Positions 41,941-49,478 of a stretch of 64,000 nucleotides of DNA are shown here, one piece after another. Position 1 is the stretch's first letter; every line of letters starts with the position of its first letter. The notes under the pieces are model-generated. The model was not told where the DNA came from and made no database searches. It worked only from the letters and a program-made list of their open reading frames with translations. The stretch comes from JABMRP01 sp964444795 (lineage in GTDB: Bacteria; Planctomycetota; Planctomycetia; Pirellulales; Thermoguttaceae), in contig CAYUIQ010000007.1 of assembly GCA_964444795.1 (NCBI GenBank), positions 11,545 to 75,544 of the forward strand, in the 5' to 3' direction. A program made the position numbers and the translations under genes.

Positions 41941-42017
41941 CGAAAAAGGTGTCAGGAACCTTTTGCCGGAACGGCCCGCAGGGTGCTTCGCACAAAAGGT
42001 TCCTGACACCTTTTTCG
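41941..42017. repeat. Perfect 25 bp inverted repeat
   Basis: Left arm 41941-41965 and right arm 41993-42017 are exact reverse complements (core AAAAAGGTGTCAGGAACC / GGTTCCTGACACCTTTTT), with a 27-base loop. It sits 24 bases upstream of hisH. Similar GGTGTCAGGAACC palindromes are known to me as dispersed REP-like elements in planctomycete and other genomes. Confidence 0.85.
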
Positions 42018-42100
42018 CCTCCCCTTCGTGACACCAAAGATACCAGTATCCGGCATTGGCCGCGCGGAGACAAGGGCCGGGGATCTTCCGCGACGGGCGT

Positions 42101-42907
42101 CTACCGCCACGTCTCCGGGTAGATGACCAGTTCGACGCGGCGATTGCGCTGGCGGCCGCCGGCGGTGGCGTTGGAGAGCAGCGGCTGGTTCGGACCGTGG
42201 GCGGCGATGAAGAGTTGGGCGCCCTGGAACTGCGTTCGCGTGGTCACCAGTTCATGTACGGCGGTGGCCCAAGAGGCCGACAACTGGTGATTGCTCCGCC
42301 ACTGGCCGCCGGCCACCGGGCCGCTGTCGGTATGCCCTTCGATGCCGATCCGCTGATTCGGGTAGACGCGAAGCAGTTCGCCCGCCACGGTGTCGATCAG
42401 ATGACCGGCGGTCGGTTGAAGTTGCGCGCCGCCGGCGGCAAACAGGCGACTGGCGGGCAGTTCCACGCGCACCACGTCGCCATCGCGCCGGACGTGGACT
42501 TCCGGGTCGCTTACCTGAGGAAGCGACTGGTCGAGGCTGTTGTTGGGCCGAATCGTTACGCCCCCGCGACGCCGGACCGAGGCATTAAGCACCTCGTACT
42601 CCCGGGTGACCTCGTCCTTCTCTTGCCGAAGCTGGGCAAGCTGCGAGGTGATGCCGCTGAGTTGCTGCCGAACCGTGGCCAGATGGTCTTGCAGTATCTT
42701 GGCCTGCTGCACCTGTCGGGCTAATTGCGAACTGAGTTCCTGGTTGTCGCGATTGAGCGCCTCGACCTGCCCGGCCAGTTGCGTGTTCTGTTGCACCACG
42801 GCCGCCTGCGCCTGGCCCGGTGGTGTGGCCTGCCCCGCGGGCATGTTCGTACATCCCGGCGCGGTGGTCACGGTCGCGGCAAGCAAGATGTATGCCAACG
42901 GGCGCAT
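42101..42907 (-). CDS. OmpA/MotB-domain lipoprotein
   Basis: 268 residues from ATG 42907 with GGGAGAG 8 bases ahead. Lipoprotein signal with lipobox TTAPGC (Cys ~19). Residues ~35-115 are a Gln-rich coiled coil (NTQLAGQVEALNRDNQELSSQ). The OmpA C-domain follows: LFAAGGAQLQPTAGHLIDTVA, RIGIEGHTDSGPV and NRRVELVIYP, which binds peptidoglycan. It would tether the outer membrane to the wall. A longer open frame upstream has no ribosome site. Monocistronic between hisH and the hypothetical gene on the same strand. Confidence 0.87.
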   Translation of the reverse strand: MRPLAYILLAATVTTAPGCTNMPAGQATPPGQAQAAVVQQNTQLAGQVEALNRDNQELSSQLARQVQQAKILQDHLATVRQQLSGITSQLAQLRQEKDEVTREYEVLNASVRRRGGVTIRPNNSLDQSLPQVSDPEVHVRRDGDVVRVELPASRLFAAGGAQLQPTAGHLIDTVAGELLRVYPNQRIGIEGHTDSGPVAGGQWRSNHQLSASWATAVHELVTTRTQFQGAQLFIAAHGPNQPLLSNATAGGRQRNRRVELVIYPETWR

Positions 42908-43062
42908 GGCACGGCTCTCCCGAGCAAACCCAGGTCGCGGAAAAGGGCGGTTTGAGAAACAAGAACCTATCCCAAGCGCCCACCGACAAGCGGGCCGGAT
43001 CGTATCAGGACCCGCGGGGGGGGACAAGGCCAGTTCCGTACCCTTTAAGCAGCGGGGGATCG

Positions 43063-43548
43063 CTAGCTGACCGAGAGAGGGGGCAGGGGCTTCTTGACGA
43101 ATCGCTTGATGAAGTTGCGATGCCATCGCACGGGGGCGTGTGGCTCCCAACCCCAGCGGCGAAGAAGACGCTCCGAGATGCGCGAAGTGGCCACGTCGCA
43201 CAGCAACGCGTCGATGCCCTTGAGGCGTGCGATTTCGTCGAGAACCGCCTGGGCTTGCCGCAAACTGGCTAGTGTGGAATTTCGGCTCGACACGGCATAG
43301 GTCACCGCCAGAAATTGGTCGTGACGTCGCGGCTGATTGTAGAATACCAGACACCGGTCGCCGCGGCGCTTGCGATGAATCCATCGGCCCAGCAGCAAGA
43401 CCTCGGGAGCCGAGATAAGCTTGGGAAAGGGCCGCAGGCGGATCTGCCGCAGCCGGCCGTCGACCATTTCGATCACCCCGTAACGGCGGCGGCGCAGCAC
43501 GTCGGCTCCGTCATGCAGATCGGTCACGGTTTCGAATAAGGGTGTCAT
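43063..43548 (-). CDS. Conserved planctomycete hypothetical protein
   Basis: 161 residues from ATG 43548. A basic, compact protein: FETVTDLHDGADVLRRRRYG, FPKLISAPEVLLLGRWIHRKRRGDRCLVFYNQ, then DEIARLKGIDALLCDVATSRISERLLRRWGWEPH and a basic end (RWHRNFIKRFVKKPLPP). The SERLLRRWGWE segment recalls the C-terminal part of GNAT acetyltransferases, but no acetyl-CoA loop (Q/RxxGxG/A) is seen. No signal peptide. I recall similar proteins only in planctomycetes, without function. Its stop is 155 bases before the OmpA lipoprotein start. Confidence 0.65.
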   Translation of the reverse strand: MTPLFETVTDLHDGADVLRRRRYGVIEMVDGRLRQIRLRPFPKLISAPEVLLLGRWIHRKRRGDRCLVFYNQPRRHDQFLAVTYAVSSRNSTLASLRQAQAVLDEIARLKGIDALLCDVATSRISERLLRRWGWEPHAPVRWHRNFIKRFVKKPLPPLSVS

Positions 43549-43603
43549 TGGTCTGATTTTCGGTCGTTTGCGCGGGGAAACGCCTGTCGAAAGTGTAGTT
43601 TAG

Positions 43604-43680
43604 CCCAGGCACTCGTGCCCGACGTTGGGGGGGAAAAAGGGAACGGCCGTACTTCAAACGGCGGGCACAAATGCCTGGGG
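43604..43680. repeat. GTGCCTGGG palindromic repeat family, member 3
   Basis: CCCAGGCACTCGTGCCCG (43604-43621) pairs with CGGGCACAAATGCCTGGG (43662-43679) except for three central bases. Lies between the prepilin peptidase stop and the hypothetical gene, so it could serve as a transcript-end structure. Confidence 0.65.
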
Positions 43681-43697
43681 CAAGCCAAGCGGGGGGG

Positions 43698-44984
43698 TCA
43701 CGACCCGCGATTGCGGCGATCGATGAGCTTCTCCAGACCGTAGCGCGTGGCAACGATCAGACCCAACCCGGCGGCCAAGAGCACCAGACAGAGGAGAATC
43801 ACCACCGGCACGAGCCATCCCAGGGCATAGAGTGGTCTGGCCCATCCCCAGATCGACTCCCAGCGGACCATGACCACCAGGGTGGCCAGGCAGAGAAAGG
43901 GTCCGTAGGGGATCTCCCGCTCGCGCCGCAGGGCGAATCTCGCGACCGCCAGCACCAAACCGGCAAAGGGGGCCAGAAAGAAGATCATCAGGCAGGCTTG
44001 CCATCCGAGGAAACTGCCGATCATGGCCATCAGCGTGACGTCGCCGAAACCCATCGCCTCGCGTCCCAGGACCGAGGTCCCGATCACCCGAACCGCCCAA
44101 GTGATCCCACCCCCGGCGGCCATGCCGACCAGGCTGCTCAGCAAACCCACCCATCCAGCCTCGGCGAAGTGCCAAACACCGCCGATTGCGGCCGATCCGA
44201 TCAGTCCCATAAGGACAATAGGACGGGCCGACGGGTCGCGGGTCAGGCGACGCACGAAGATCAACACGGCCCGCCGCCACCCCCATCGGATTGTCCACAC
44301 CCGGCGCATCAAGGCAAAACACCACCCCCACCAGCACGTCAGGCCGACGAACAACATGCCGACCGAGCCGAGACTGGCCAACCCACCGGACAGCTTGCTG
44401 GGCGAGGCGACATGCATAAAATCACGAGATTTCGCCCAGACGTCGGGACGACCGATCCAGGCGAACAACTCGGGCAGCAGCGAGAGGGGCAGAAAAACGG
44501 CCAGAACGAGCCCCAGCCACGTGCCGGGGACCGTGATATTGTCGGGGATGTTCGTTTCGTCGAGATCGATAAAGGACGCGGCCGCCATCAGCAGGACCAA
44601 CAGCGCGTGGGCGGTGAATTGGAGGTGGAGCGTCGCGGCCGAGGCGCCGAATCCGGCCGGATACAGCCCGGCGGCCTCCGTTTCCCACCAATACAAGGCG
44701 GCCAGACCGACGCCCAGGAGCGCTTCGAGCAGCATCGGCCGCACCCAGAACCCGGTTCCGTGGAGCGACGACTCGCGCTGCAGTCCGAGCCAACCGACCA
44801 GCGGGATGCGATCCTGCCAGTTTCGCGGCGGGGCTTTGCGGTCGGGTGCCGACCAGGGGCTGATCGGACGGGGGAAGTAGGCCAACTGGTAAACGGCCCA
44901 ATTGACGACGCTTCCCAGGCAAACCCCGACCACGAACAGGCCGGCCAGGCGAAATTCGAGAGGGATGGCCAGGATTACGTTCAC
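43698..44984 (-). CDS. A24-family prepilin peptidase, cysteine-motif-less
   Basis: 428 residues; ATG 44984 overlaps the aroK stop (ATGA). Multiple membrane helices. FVVGVCLGSVVNWAVYQLA is the PilD-like first helix; ASFIDLDETNIPD supplies the first catalytic Asp and AMGFGDVTLMAMIG (GxGD) the second. The N-terminal cytoplasmic region lacks the CxxC pairs of classical PilD (residues DRIPLVGWLG and surroundings take their place). It cleaves leader peptides of type IV pilin-like proteins, including the DUF1559 pseudopilins abundant in this phylum. The insert of ~110 residues between the two Asp segments is longer than usual. Confidence 0.82.
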   Translation of the reverse strand: MNVILAIPLEFRLAGLFVVGVCLGSVVNWAVYQLAYFPRPISPWSAPDRKAPPRNWQDRIPLVGWLGLQRESSLHGTGFWVRPMLLEALLGVGLAALYWWETEAAGLYPAGFGASAATLHLQFTAHALLVLLMAAASFIDLDETNIPDNITVPGTWLGLVLAVFLPLSLLPELFAWIGRPDVWAKSRDFMHVASPSKLSGGLASLGSVGMLFVGLTCWWGWCFALMRRVWTIRWGWRRAVLIFVRRLTRDPSARPIVLMGLIGSAAIGGVWHFAEAGWVGLLSSLVGMAAGGGITWAVRVIGTSVLGREAMGFGDVTLMAMIGSFLGWQACLMIFFLAPFAGLVLAVARFALRREREIPYGPFLCLATLVVMVRWESIWGWARPLYALGWLVPVVILLCLVLLAAGLGLIVATRYGLEKLIDRRNRGS

Positions 44985-45535
44985 GCCGAATCCTTCGCGT
45001 CGGGGGCCGGATTCTCGGGGGTAAGGCCGAGGAGATCGAGGATCTCGGTAGCAATTTGCTCGGGGGCTTTACCTTCGGTATCGACCTCCAGGTGGGCCGA
45101 CTGGCGATAAATCGGCTCGCGGCGGGTCATCAGCTCGACAATTTCGGCCAGCCCGCCCTTGTCGGTCAAATCGGGACGGCGTCCGGCGGTGGTGGCGTCG
45201 CCGTTCATGCGTGCCCAAACGGTCTCGGCGGTTGCCCGCAGCCAGGCGACTTTTCCCGCGGCCCGCATGACCCGGCGGCTTTCCTCCCGCAGGGGGGCGC
45301 CTCCGCCAGCGGCCAGCACCAGCGGTCCGCCGCCACACAGATCGGCGATCACCTCCGCTTCCAGGTCGCGGAAGGCCGGTTCACCGTCTTCGGCGAATAT
45401 TCTCGCGATCGGCTTGCCGGCGCGGCGTTCGATTTCCACGTCGGCGTCAATCCAGTCCCAGGCAAGCCGCCGGGCAAGTATCTCCGCCACGGTGGTCTTG
45501 CCGGTGGCCCGATATCCGATGAGTACGAGGTTCAT
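44981..45535 (-). CDS. aroK: Shikimate kinase
   Basis: 184 residues from ATG 45535, 7 bases after the aroDE stop. Walker A as GYRATGKTT, then DWIDADVEIERRAGKPIARIF (substrate Asp and Arg), FRDLEAEVI, AAGGGAPLREE and the lid arginine region TTAGRRPDLTDKG. ATP-dependent phosphorylation of shikimate, cytoplasm. Shorter than some relatives but complete. Sits between aroDE and the prepilin peptidase, with which it overlaps by 4 bases, so the three genes form one translational unit. Confidence 0.93.
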   Translation of the reverse strand: MNLVLIGYRATGKTTVAEILARRLAWDWIDADVEIERRAGKPIARIFAEDGEPAFRDLEAEVIADLCGGGPLVLAAGGGAPLREESRRVMRAAGKVAWLRATAETVWARMNGDATTAGRRPDLTDKGGLAEIVELMTRREPIYRQSAHLEVDTEGKAPEQIATEILDLLGLTPENPAPDAKDSA

Positions 45536-45542
45536 ATCAATC

Positions 45543-47030
45543 TCAACACTTGGCCGCGCCGATTGCCCGGTGAATGACCGTCCGCATCAGATCTTCCGGG
45601 GCGTCGCGGTCGGTAAACAGCTTAAACTGCAACGCGGCCTGGCGGACGAACATATCCACTCCGGTGATGACCGTGCAGCTTCGCCGCCGAGCCGCCTTGA
45701 CCAGCATCGTGTTTTCCGGGTTGTAGACGGCGTCGAAGACGATCATCGAGGGGCGGAGGTGGTGCTCGTCGTAGGGGCTCTCGTCGACGTTGGGATGCAT
45801 TCCGACCGGGGTGCAGTTGACCAGCACGTCGGCCGAGACACTGTGTCGCGAGGCCCAATCGGCAGCGCGACACTCGAGCCGCTCGCCCAGATCGCGTGCC
45901 CGGTCGGCCATGCCGTCGCTGAGAACGACGTGTGCCCCGCGCCGCCCGAGCCCGTAGGCGACCGCCTTGCCCACCCCGCCGGCACCCAACACCAGGGCCG
46001 TTTTTCCCGAGAGCGGATGCGTGCCCTCGCCGGTGTACCCAATCGCCTCCTCAATGCTGCTCATCGCGGCGCGATAGTCGGTATTGTATCCGTGCGTTTC
46101 CTTGCCGTCGAAGACGATCGTATTGGCGGCCCCGATGCCGCGAACCGCACCGTCGACCTGGGTGAGCTTCTGCAGCACGGTTTCCTTGTGCGGAATGGTG
46201 ACGCTGAGCCCCTTGATTCCCAGTTCCGAGGCATCGTCCAGAAATCGGCCCAGATCCTCGCGCGGCACACGGAACGGCAGGTACACCTTGTTGCGCTTGA
46301 TGTGGTGGAACGCCGTGTTGTGAATCAACGGGCTGAGGCTGTGGCCCACCGGATCGGCGATTACCCCGTAGACGTCGGTGTCGGAGTTGATATCGTCGTA
46401 ATGGTAGATGTTGGCCATCTGGTCGAAACTCAGTTGGCCCGGGGCCAGCGCCCGTTCGTGATGGAACGTGGCATACGTAAAAGGAGCCCGGAACCGGCCG
46501 GCGAGAATCCGCGTGGGGACGCCGATGTCGCCCATGCAAAGCCCCACCGTCGGCACCTTGGCGCCGCGCGACATCCGGAGCATCCGCAAATTGTCCCGCG
46601 GATGATTGGCCATCGTCGTGATCTTGATGATATCGGGATCCGCCTGGCAAAGCCGGGCGTGGATCGCTTCGAGATCGCCGGGGGTCTTGCGGAAATCGTG
46701 CAGGCTGACCAGTCGCTTCGTCTTGCCGAAACGGGGAATATCGGCCGCGATATCCTCTTCCAGATCGACGTATTCCACGCCCTCGGCAATGGCCGAGCGA
46801 AGGAGCAACTGCCGCGACTGCTCGTCGCCGGTATATTTTCCCCCGTCGCGCTCGCGCCGGCAGGTCACCACCACGGGGCATGGCCGGTCGGCCAACAGCC
46901 GCTTGAGATTGACCGGGCCGTTAATGTAGTCCAGCCGCAGCTCGACCAATTCGGCCCCTTGGCTGACGAGGTGGCGGTGCTCGGCCATCATGTGGCGATG
47001 TCGGCCGCGGGCAATACTGACACAGATCAT
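45543..47030 (-). CDS. aroDE: Bifunctional 3-dehydroquinate dehydratase / shikimate dehydrogenase
   Basis: 495 residues from ATG 47030. Residues 1-220 are a type I dehydroquinase: AELVELRLDYI, VVVTCRRERDGG, the catalytic His in RLVSLHDF and the Schiff-base Lys in DIIKITTMAN. Residues ~225-495 are AroE: YGVIADPVGHSLSPLIHN (shikimate binding), KGLSVTIPHKE with the catalytic Lys, NTDYRAAM (Asp), the NADP-binding loop LVLGAGGVGKAVAYGL, and VNCTPVGMHPNVDE. It catalyses steps three and four of the shikimate pathway; aroK for step five follows directly. Fusions of this type are known from chlamydiae, planctomycetes and plants. Confidence 0.95.
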   Translation of the reverse strand: MICVSIARGRHRHMMAEHRHLVSQGAELVELRLDYINGPVNLKRLLADRPCPVVVTCRRERDGGKYTGDEQSRQLLLRSAIAEGVEYVDLEEDIAADIPRFGKTKRLVSLHDFRKTPGDLEAIHARLCQADPDIIKITTMANHPRDNLRMLRMSRGAKVPTVGLCMGDIGVPTRILAGRFRAPFTYATFHHERALAPGQLSFDQMANIYHYDDINSDTDVYGVIADPVGHSLSPLIHNTAFHHIKRNKVYLPFRVPREDLGRFLDDASELGIKGLSVTIPHKETVLQKLTQVDGAVRGIGAANTIVFDGKETHGYNTDYRAAMSSIEEAIGYTGEGTHPLSGKTALVLGAGGVGKAVAYGLGRRGAHVVLSDGMADRARDLGERLECRAADWASRHSVSADVLVNCTPVGMHPNVDESPYDEHHLRPSMIVFDAVYNPENTMLVKAARRRSCTVITGVDMFVRQAALQFKLFTDRDAPEDLMRTVIHRAIGAAKC

Positions 47031-47135
47031 GGTGGACGCCGATGCTTGTTGGAAAGGAAAGGCCGGGTGTGGAGATCACTCCGTCAAAGCTCCATTGTGC
47101 CGGATCGACACCGAAAAATCAAACCGCCCGCGACG

Positions 47136-49019
47136 CTATGTTCGCTTGAACCGCTTGTCCAACTCGGCTCGAGTAAAGACCAGCGCGGCCGGCCGGCCGT
47201 GGGGGCAATGGTGCGGATCGGCGACCAGATGGCGCTGTTGCAGCAGCGAATGAACTTCCTCCGGCGCCAGCCGATCGCCCGCCTTGATCGCCGCCTTGCA
47301 CGCGATCGTATGGAGCAGGTCGTCCAACACGTCGCGGCTTTCCAGCGGTTTCCCGCCTTGCAGCAAACGATCGAGCAGGCCCCGGAGCACCTCGGCCGGG
47401 TTCATGTTGGCCAGCATCGCCGGATAACCCGAGACGACCACCGTATCGCCCCCGAACGGCTCGATCACCAAACCAAGCCGCCCGAGAAGCTCCCGGTTTT
47501 CCAGTGCGAGGGCCGCCTCGCTGGGGGCCAGATCGACCGGCTCGGGCACCAAGAGATTCTGGACGTCCAGGGTCCCCGATTCGATTCGCAGCCGAAGCTG
47601 TTCATATAGGATACGCTCGTGCAGGGCGTGCTGATCGATGACCACCACCCCCTCCTGGCTCTCGGTCACCAAGTAGCGATCGTGCATTTGGATAGCCCGG
47701 GCAGTCGGGTCGGTTGTCTCGGCGGCCATCTCGGGCGGCATCTCGGCTGCGGTGGGGCCGTCCGCCGTCGTTGCGCCTTCCCCCGCTCGGGCGTCCATAG
47801 CAGCGGCCGGGTTCCAACTGCGCGGGAGCCGGTTCAATTGGAGGGGGCCCTCGGAGATCGCCCCTTCCGGCCCGCGCAACGCGCCCGATGGCCTGTCAGC
47901 GCGTTGCGGCCACTGCGAAACCTGGCCCTTCGCCCAATCGACCAGTTCTTGGCGCAATTGGGCGCTTTGCTGGGGGTCGTGCGCGGCGGCCGGACCTTCG
48001 TCGGGGCCCGGTTCGACCCGGGAGGTCAGGTCGGTCGTCAAGAATTTCCCTCGCAACGTCGAGAGCAATTGGCTGTAGAGCCGGCCCGCATCCTGAAAAC
48101 GCACTTCCAGCTTCGTCGGATGGACGTTGACGTCGACCAGTTCCGGCGGCATGTCGATGCGGAGAAACGCAATCGGAAAGCGTCCCACGGTCAGCAACCC
48201 CCGATAGGCTTCTCCCAGGGCGTGCTGCAACGAGCGATCGCGAACGAACCGCCCGTTGAGCAAGAGATACTGCATCTTGCCGTTACCGCGGCTGTGGTTC
48301 GGGTGGGCCACGTACCCGGATATCCGGACATCGCTCTGGGCGCTCTCGACCGGGATCAGGCTCTCGGCCATCCGCGAGTCGAATACCCGGCCGATCCGCG
48401 ATCGCCAGTCTTCGCCGGCCGGTAGATTGAACACCTGCCGCTTGCCGTGCCGCAGGGTGAAGTGAATCCGCGGCGACGCCAGGGCGATCCGCGAGAACGC
48501 TTCGCTGGCATGGCCGAACTCGGTCTGGGGCGTCCGGAGAAACTTCCGCCGAACGGGCGTATTGAAAAACAGGTTATGCACCTCGATCACGGTGCCCGGC
48601 GGGCAACCGCACGGCTCGGAGTCGGAAAGCCGGCCTCCGACCACTTCCAACTCGGCCCCGCCGGAGGCGTCGGGCGTTCGGCTGCGGAGCGTCATCCGGC
48701 TCACTTCGGCGATCGAGGCCAGGGCTTCGCCGCGAAACCCCAACGTGCCCACCCGAAACAAGTCGTCGGCCTCCCGCAGCTTGCTGGTCGCGTGGCTGGC
48801 CACGGCCAGCGACAGTTCGTCGGCGGCGATTCCGCATCCGTCGTCGACCACGCGCACGAGTTCCGCCCCGCCGCCCTCGACCGACACGTCGATACGCCGC
48901 GGGCCGGAGTCCACGGCGTTTTCCATCAACTCCTTTAGGACGCTGGCCGGCCGCTCAATCACTTCACCGGCAGCAATCTTATTGATGATACTCTGGGAAA
49001 GCTGGTGGATATGGGGCAT
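47136..49019 (-). CDS. mutL: DNA mismatch repair protein MutL with endonuclease motif
   Basis: 627 residues from ATG 49019 (MPHIHQLSQ). GHKL ATPase: IAAGEVIERPASVLKELMENAVDSG, DDGCGI and GTLGFRGEAL; the transducer domain ends near DVNVHPTKLEVRF. After a Pro/Ala/Glu linker (~345-430) the C-terminal domain has DQHALHERILYE, the metal-binding DQHA-x2-E-x4-E motif of MutL endonucleases, and CPHGRP at the end. This predicts a nicking MutL working without MutH. A promoter (49066-49093) stands upstream. A 342-base 5' extension of the frame overlaps the upstream intergenic region and is not supported. Confidence 0.95.
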   Translation of the reverse strand: MPHIHQLSQSIINKIAAGEVIERPASVLKELMENAVDSGPRRIDVSVEGGGAELVRVVDDGCGIAADELSLAVASHATSKLREADDLFRVGTLGFRGEALASIAEVSRMTLRSRTPDASGGAELEVVGGRLSDSEPCGCPPGTVIEVHNLFFNTPVRRKFLRTPQTEFGHASEAFSRIALASPRIHFTLRHGKRQVFNLPAGEDWRSRIGRVFDSRMAESLIPVESAQSDVRISGYVAHPNHSRGNGKMQYLLLNGRFVRDRSLQHALGEAYRGLLTVGRFPIAFLRIDMPPELVDVNVHPTKLEVRFQDAGRLYSQLLSTLRGKFLTTDLTSRVEPGPDEGPAAAHDPQQSAQLRQELVDWAKGQVSQWPQRADRPSGALRGPEGAISEGPLQLNRLPRSWNPAAAMDARAGEGATTADGPTAAEMPPEMAAETTDPTARAIQMHDRYLVTESQEGVVVIDQHALHERILYEQLRLRIESGTLDVQNLLVPEPVDLAPSEAALALENRELLGRLGLVIEPFGGDTVVVSGYPAMLANMNPAEVLRGLLDRLLQGGKPLESRDVLDDLLHTIACKAAIKAGDRLAPEEVHSLLQQRHLVADPHHCPHGRPAALVFTRAELDKRFKRT

Positions 49020-49065
49020 TTGCAGTTTGGTTCGGTTAAGGCCGGGGCGGCGTTGACTGGAAGTC

Positions 49066-49093
49066 ATTCTACCGGTCCGCGCCGATTTGTTAA
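49066..49093 (-). promoter_or_regulatory. Sigma70-type promoter for mutL
   Basis: On the minus strand: TTAACA (49093-49088), 16-base spacer, TAGAAT (49071-49066). Transcription would start near 49058, ~40 bases before the mutL ATG. Confidence 0.5.
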
Positions 49094-49311
49094 CAGCTCG
49101 TTGAAGAAGTGTGGACGCAGGAAACGGGTGCCATGGCCTTGCGTCTTGCCGGGGAACTGCGGGCCACCGCACGGGCGATTGTAGTTGACGCTGCTTGTCT
49201 AGATTGCCCATATTCTCTTGAGTCTCTGTTTTACCCGTTTGTGAATTCGAATCGAGACATTCGCCCCATCTTGTGGTCGCAACCCATTTAGCATTCTTTC
49301 CCCATAAGTTC

Positions 49312-49340
49312 TTGACAACCCCGCTTCTGTAGATTATCAC
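49312..49340 (+). promoter_or_regulatory. Promoter of the giant LEPR-XLL gene
   Basis: TTGACA (49312-49317), 17-base spacer, TATCAC (49335-49340); same type as 11513-11541. The leader to ATG 49479 is about 130 bases. Confidence 0.55.
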
Positions 49341-49357
49341 TGAGCCCTGCGGTGATA
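49335..49357 (+). promoter_or_regulatory. Operator-like inverted repeat over the -10
   Basis: TATCAC (49335-49340) and GTGATA (49352-49357) form an inverted repeat, 10-11 bases apart, that covers the -10 hexamer and the expected start site: a position where a repressor would act. Confidence 0.35.
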
Positions 49358-49478
49358 GCACCCAATGAATCGGATCTTAGGAAAACCGCACGGATGAGGT
49401 TGAGTTTCCTGCATGGCTGCGCGGTCCGGTCCCTTTTAGGACATTAACCTCGCTGGTTCCATAGCGGAGGCTCACATC

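Larger units (their letters stand above)
49020..49478. other. Divergent intergenic region of mutL and the giant gene
   Basis: Carries the mutL promoter (49066-49093, minus) and the promoter and operator-like site of the LEPR-XLL gene (49312-49357, plus). No gene or RNA otherwise. Confidence 0.6.

Noticed and set aside
49020..49361. 114-codon N-terminal extension of mutL
   Set aside because: The family start MPHIHQLSQ at 49019 is exact and the extension covers the promoter region; no ribosome site precedes it.
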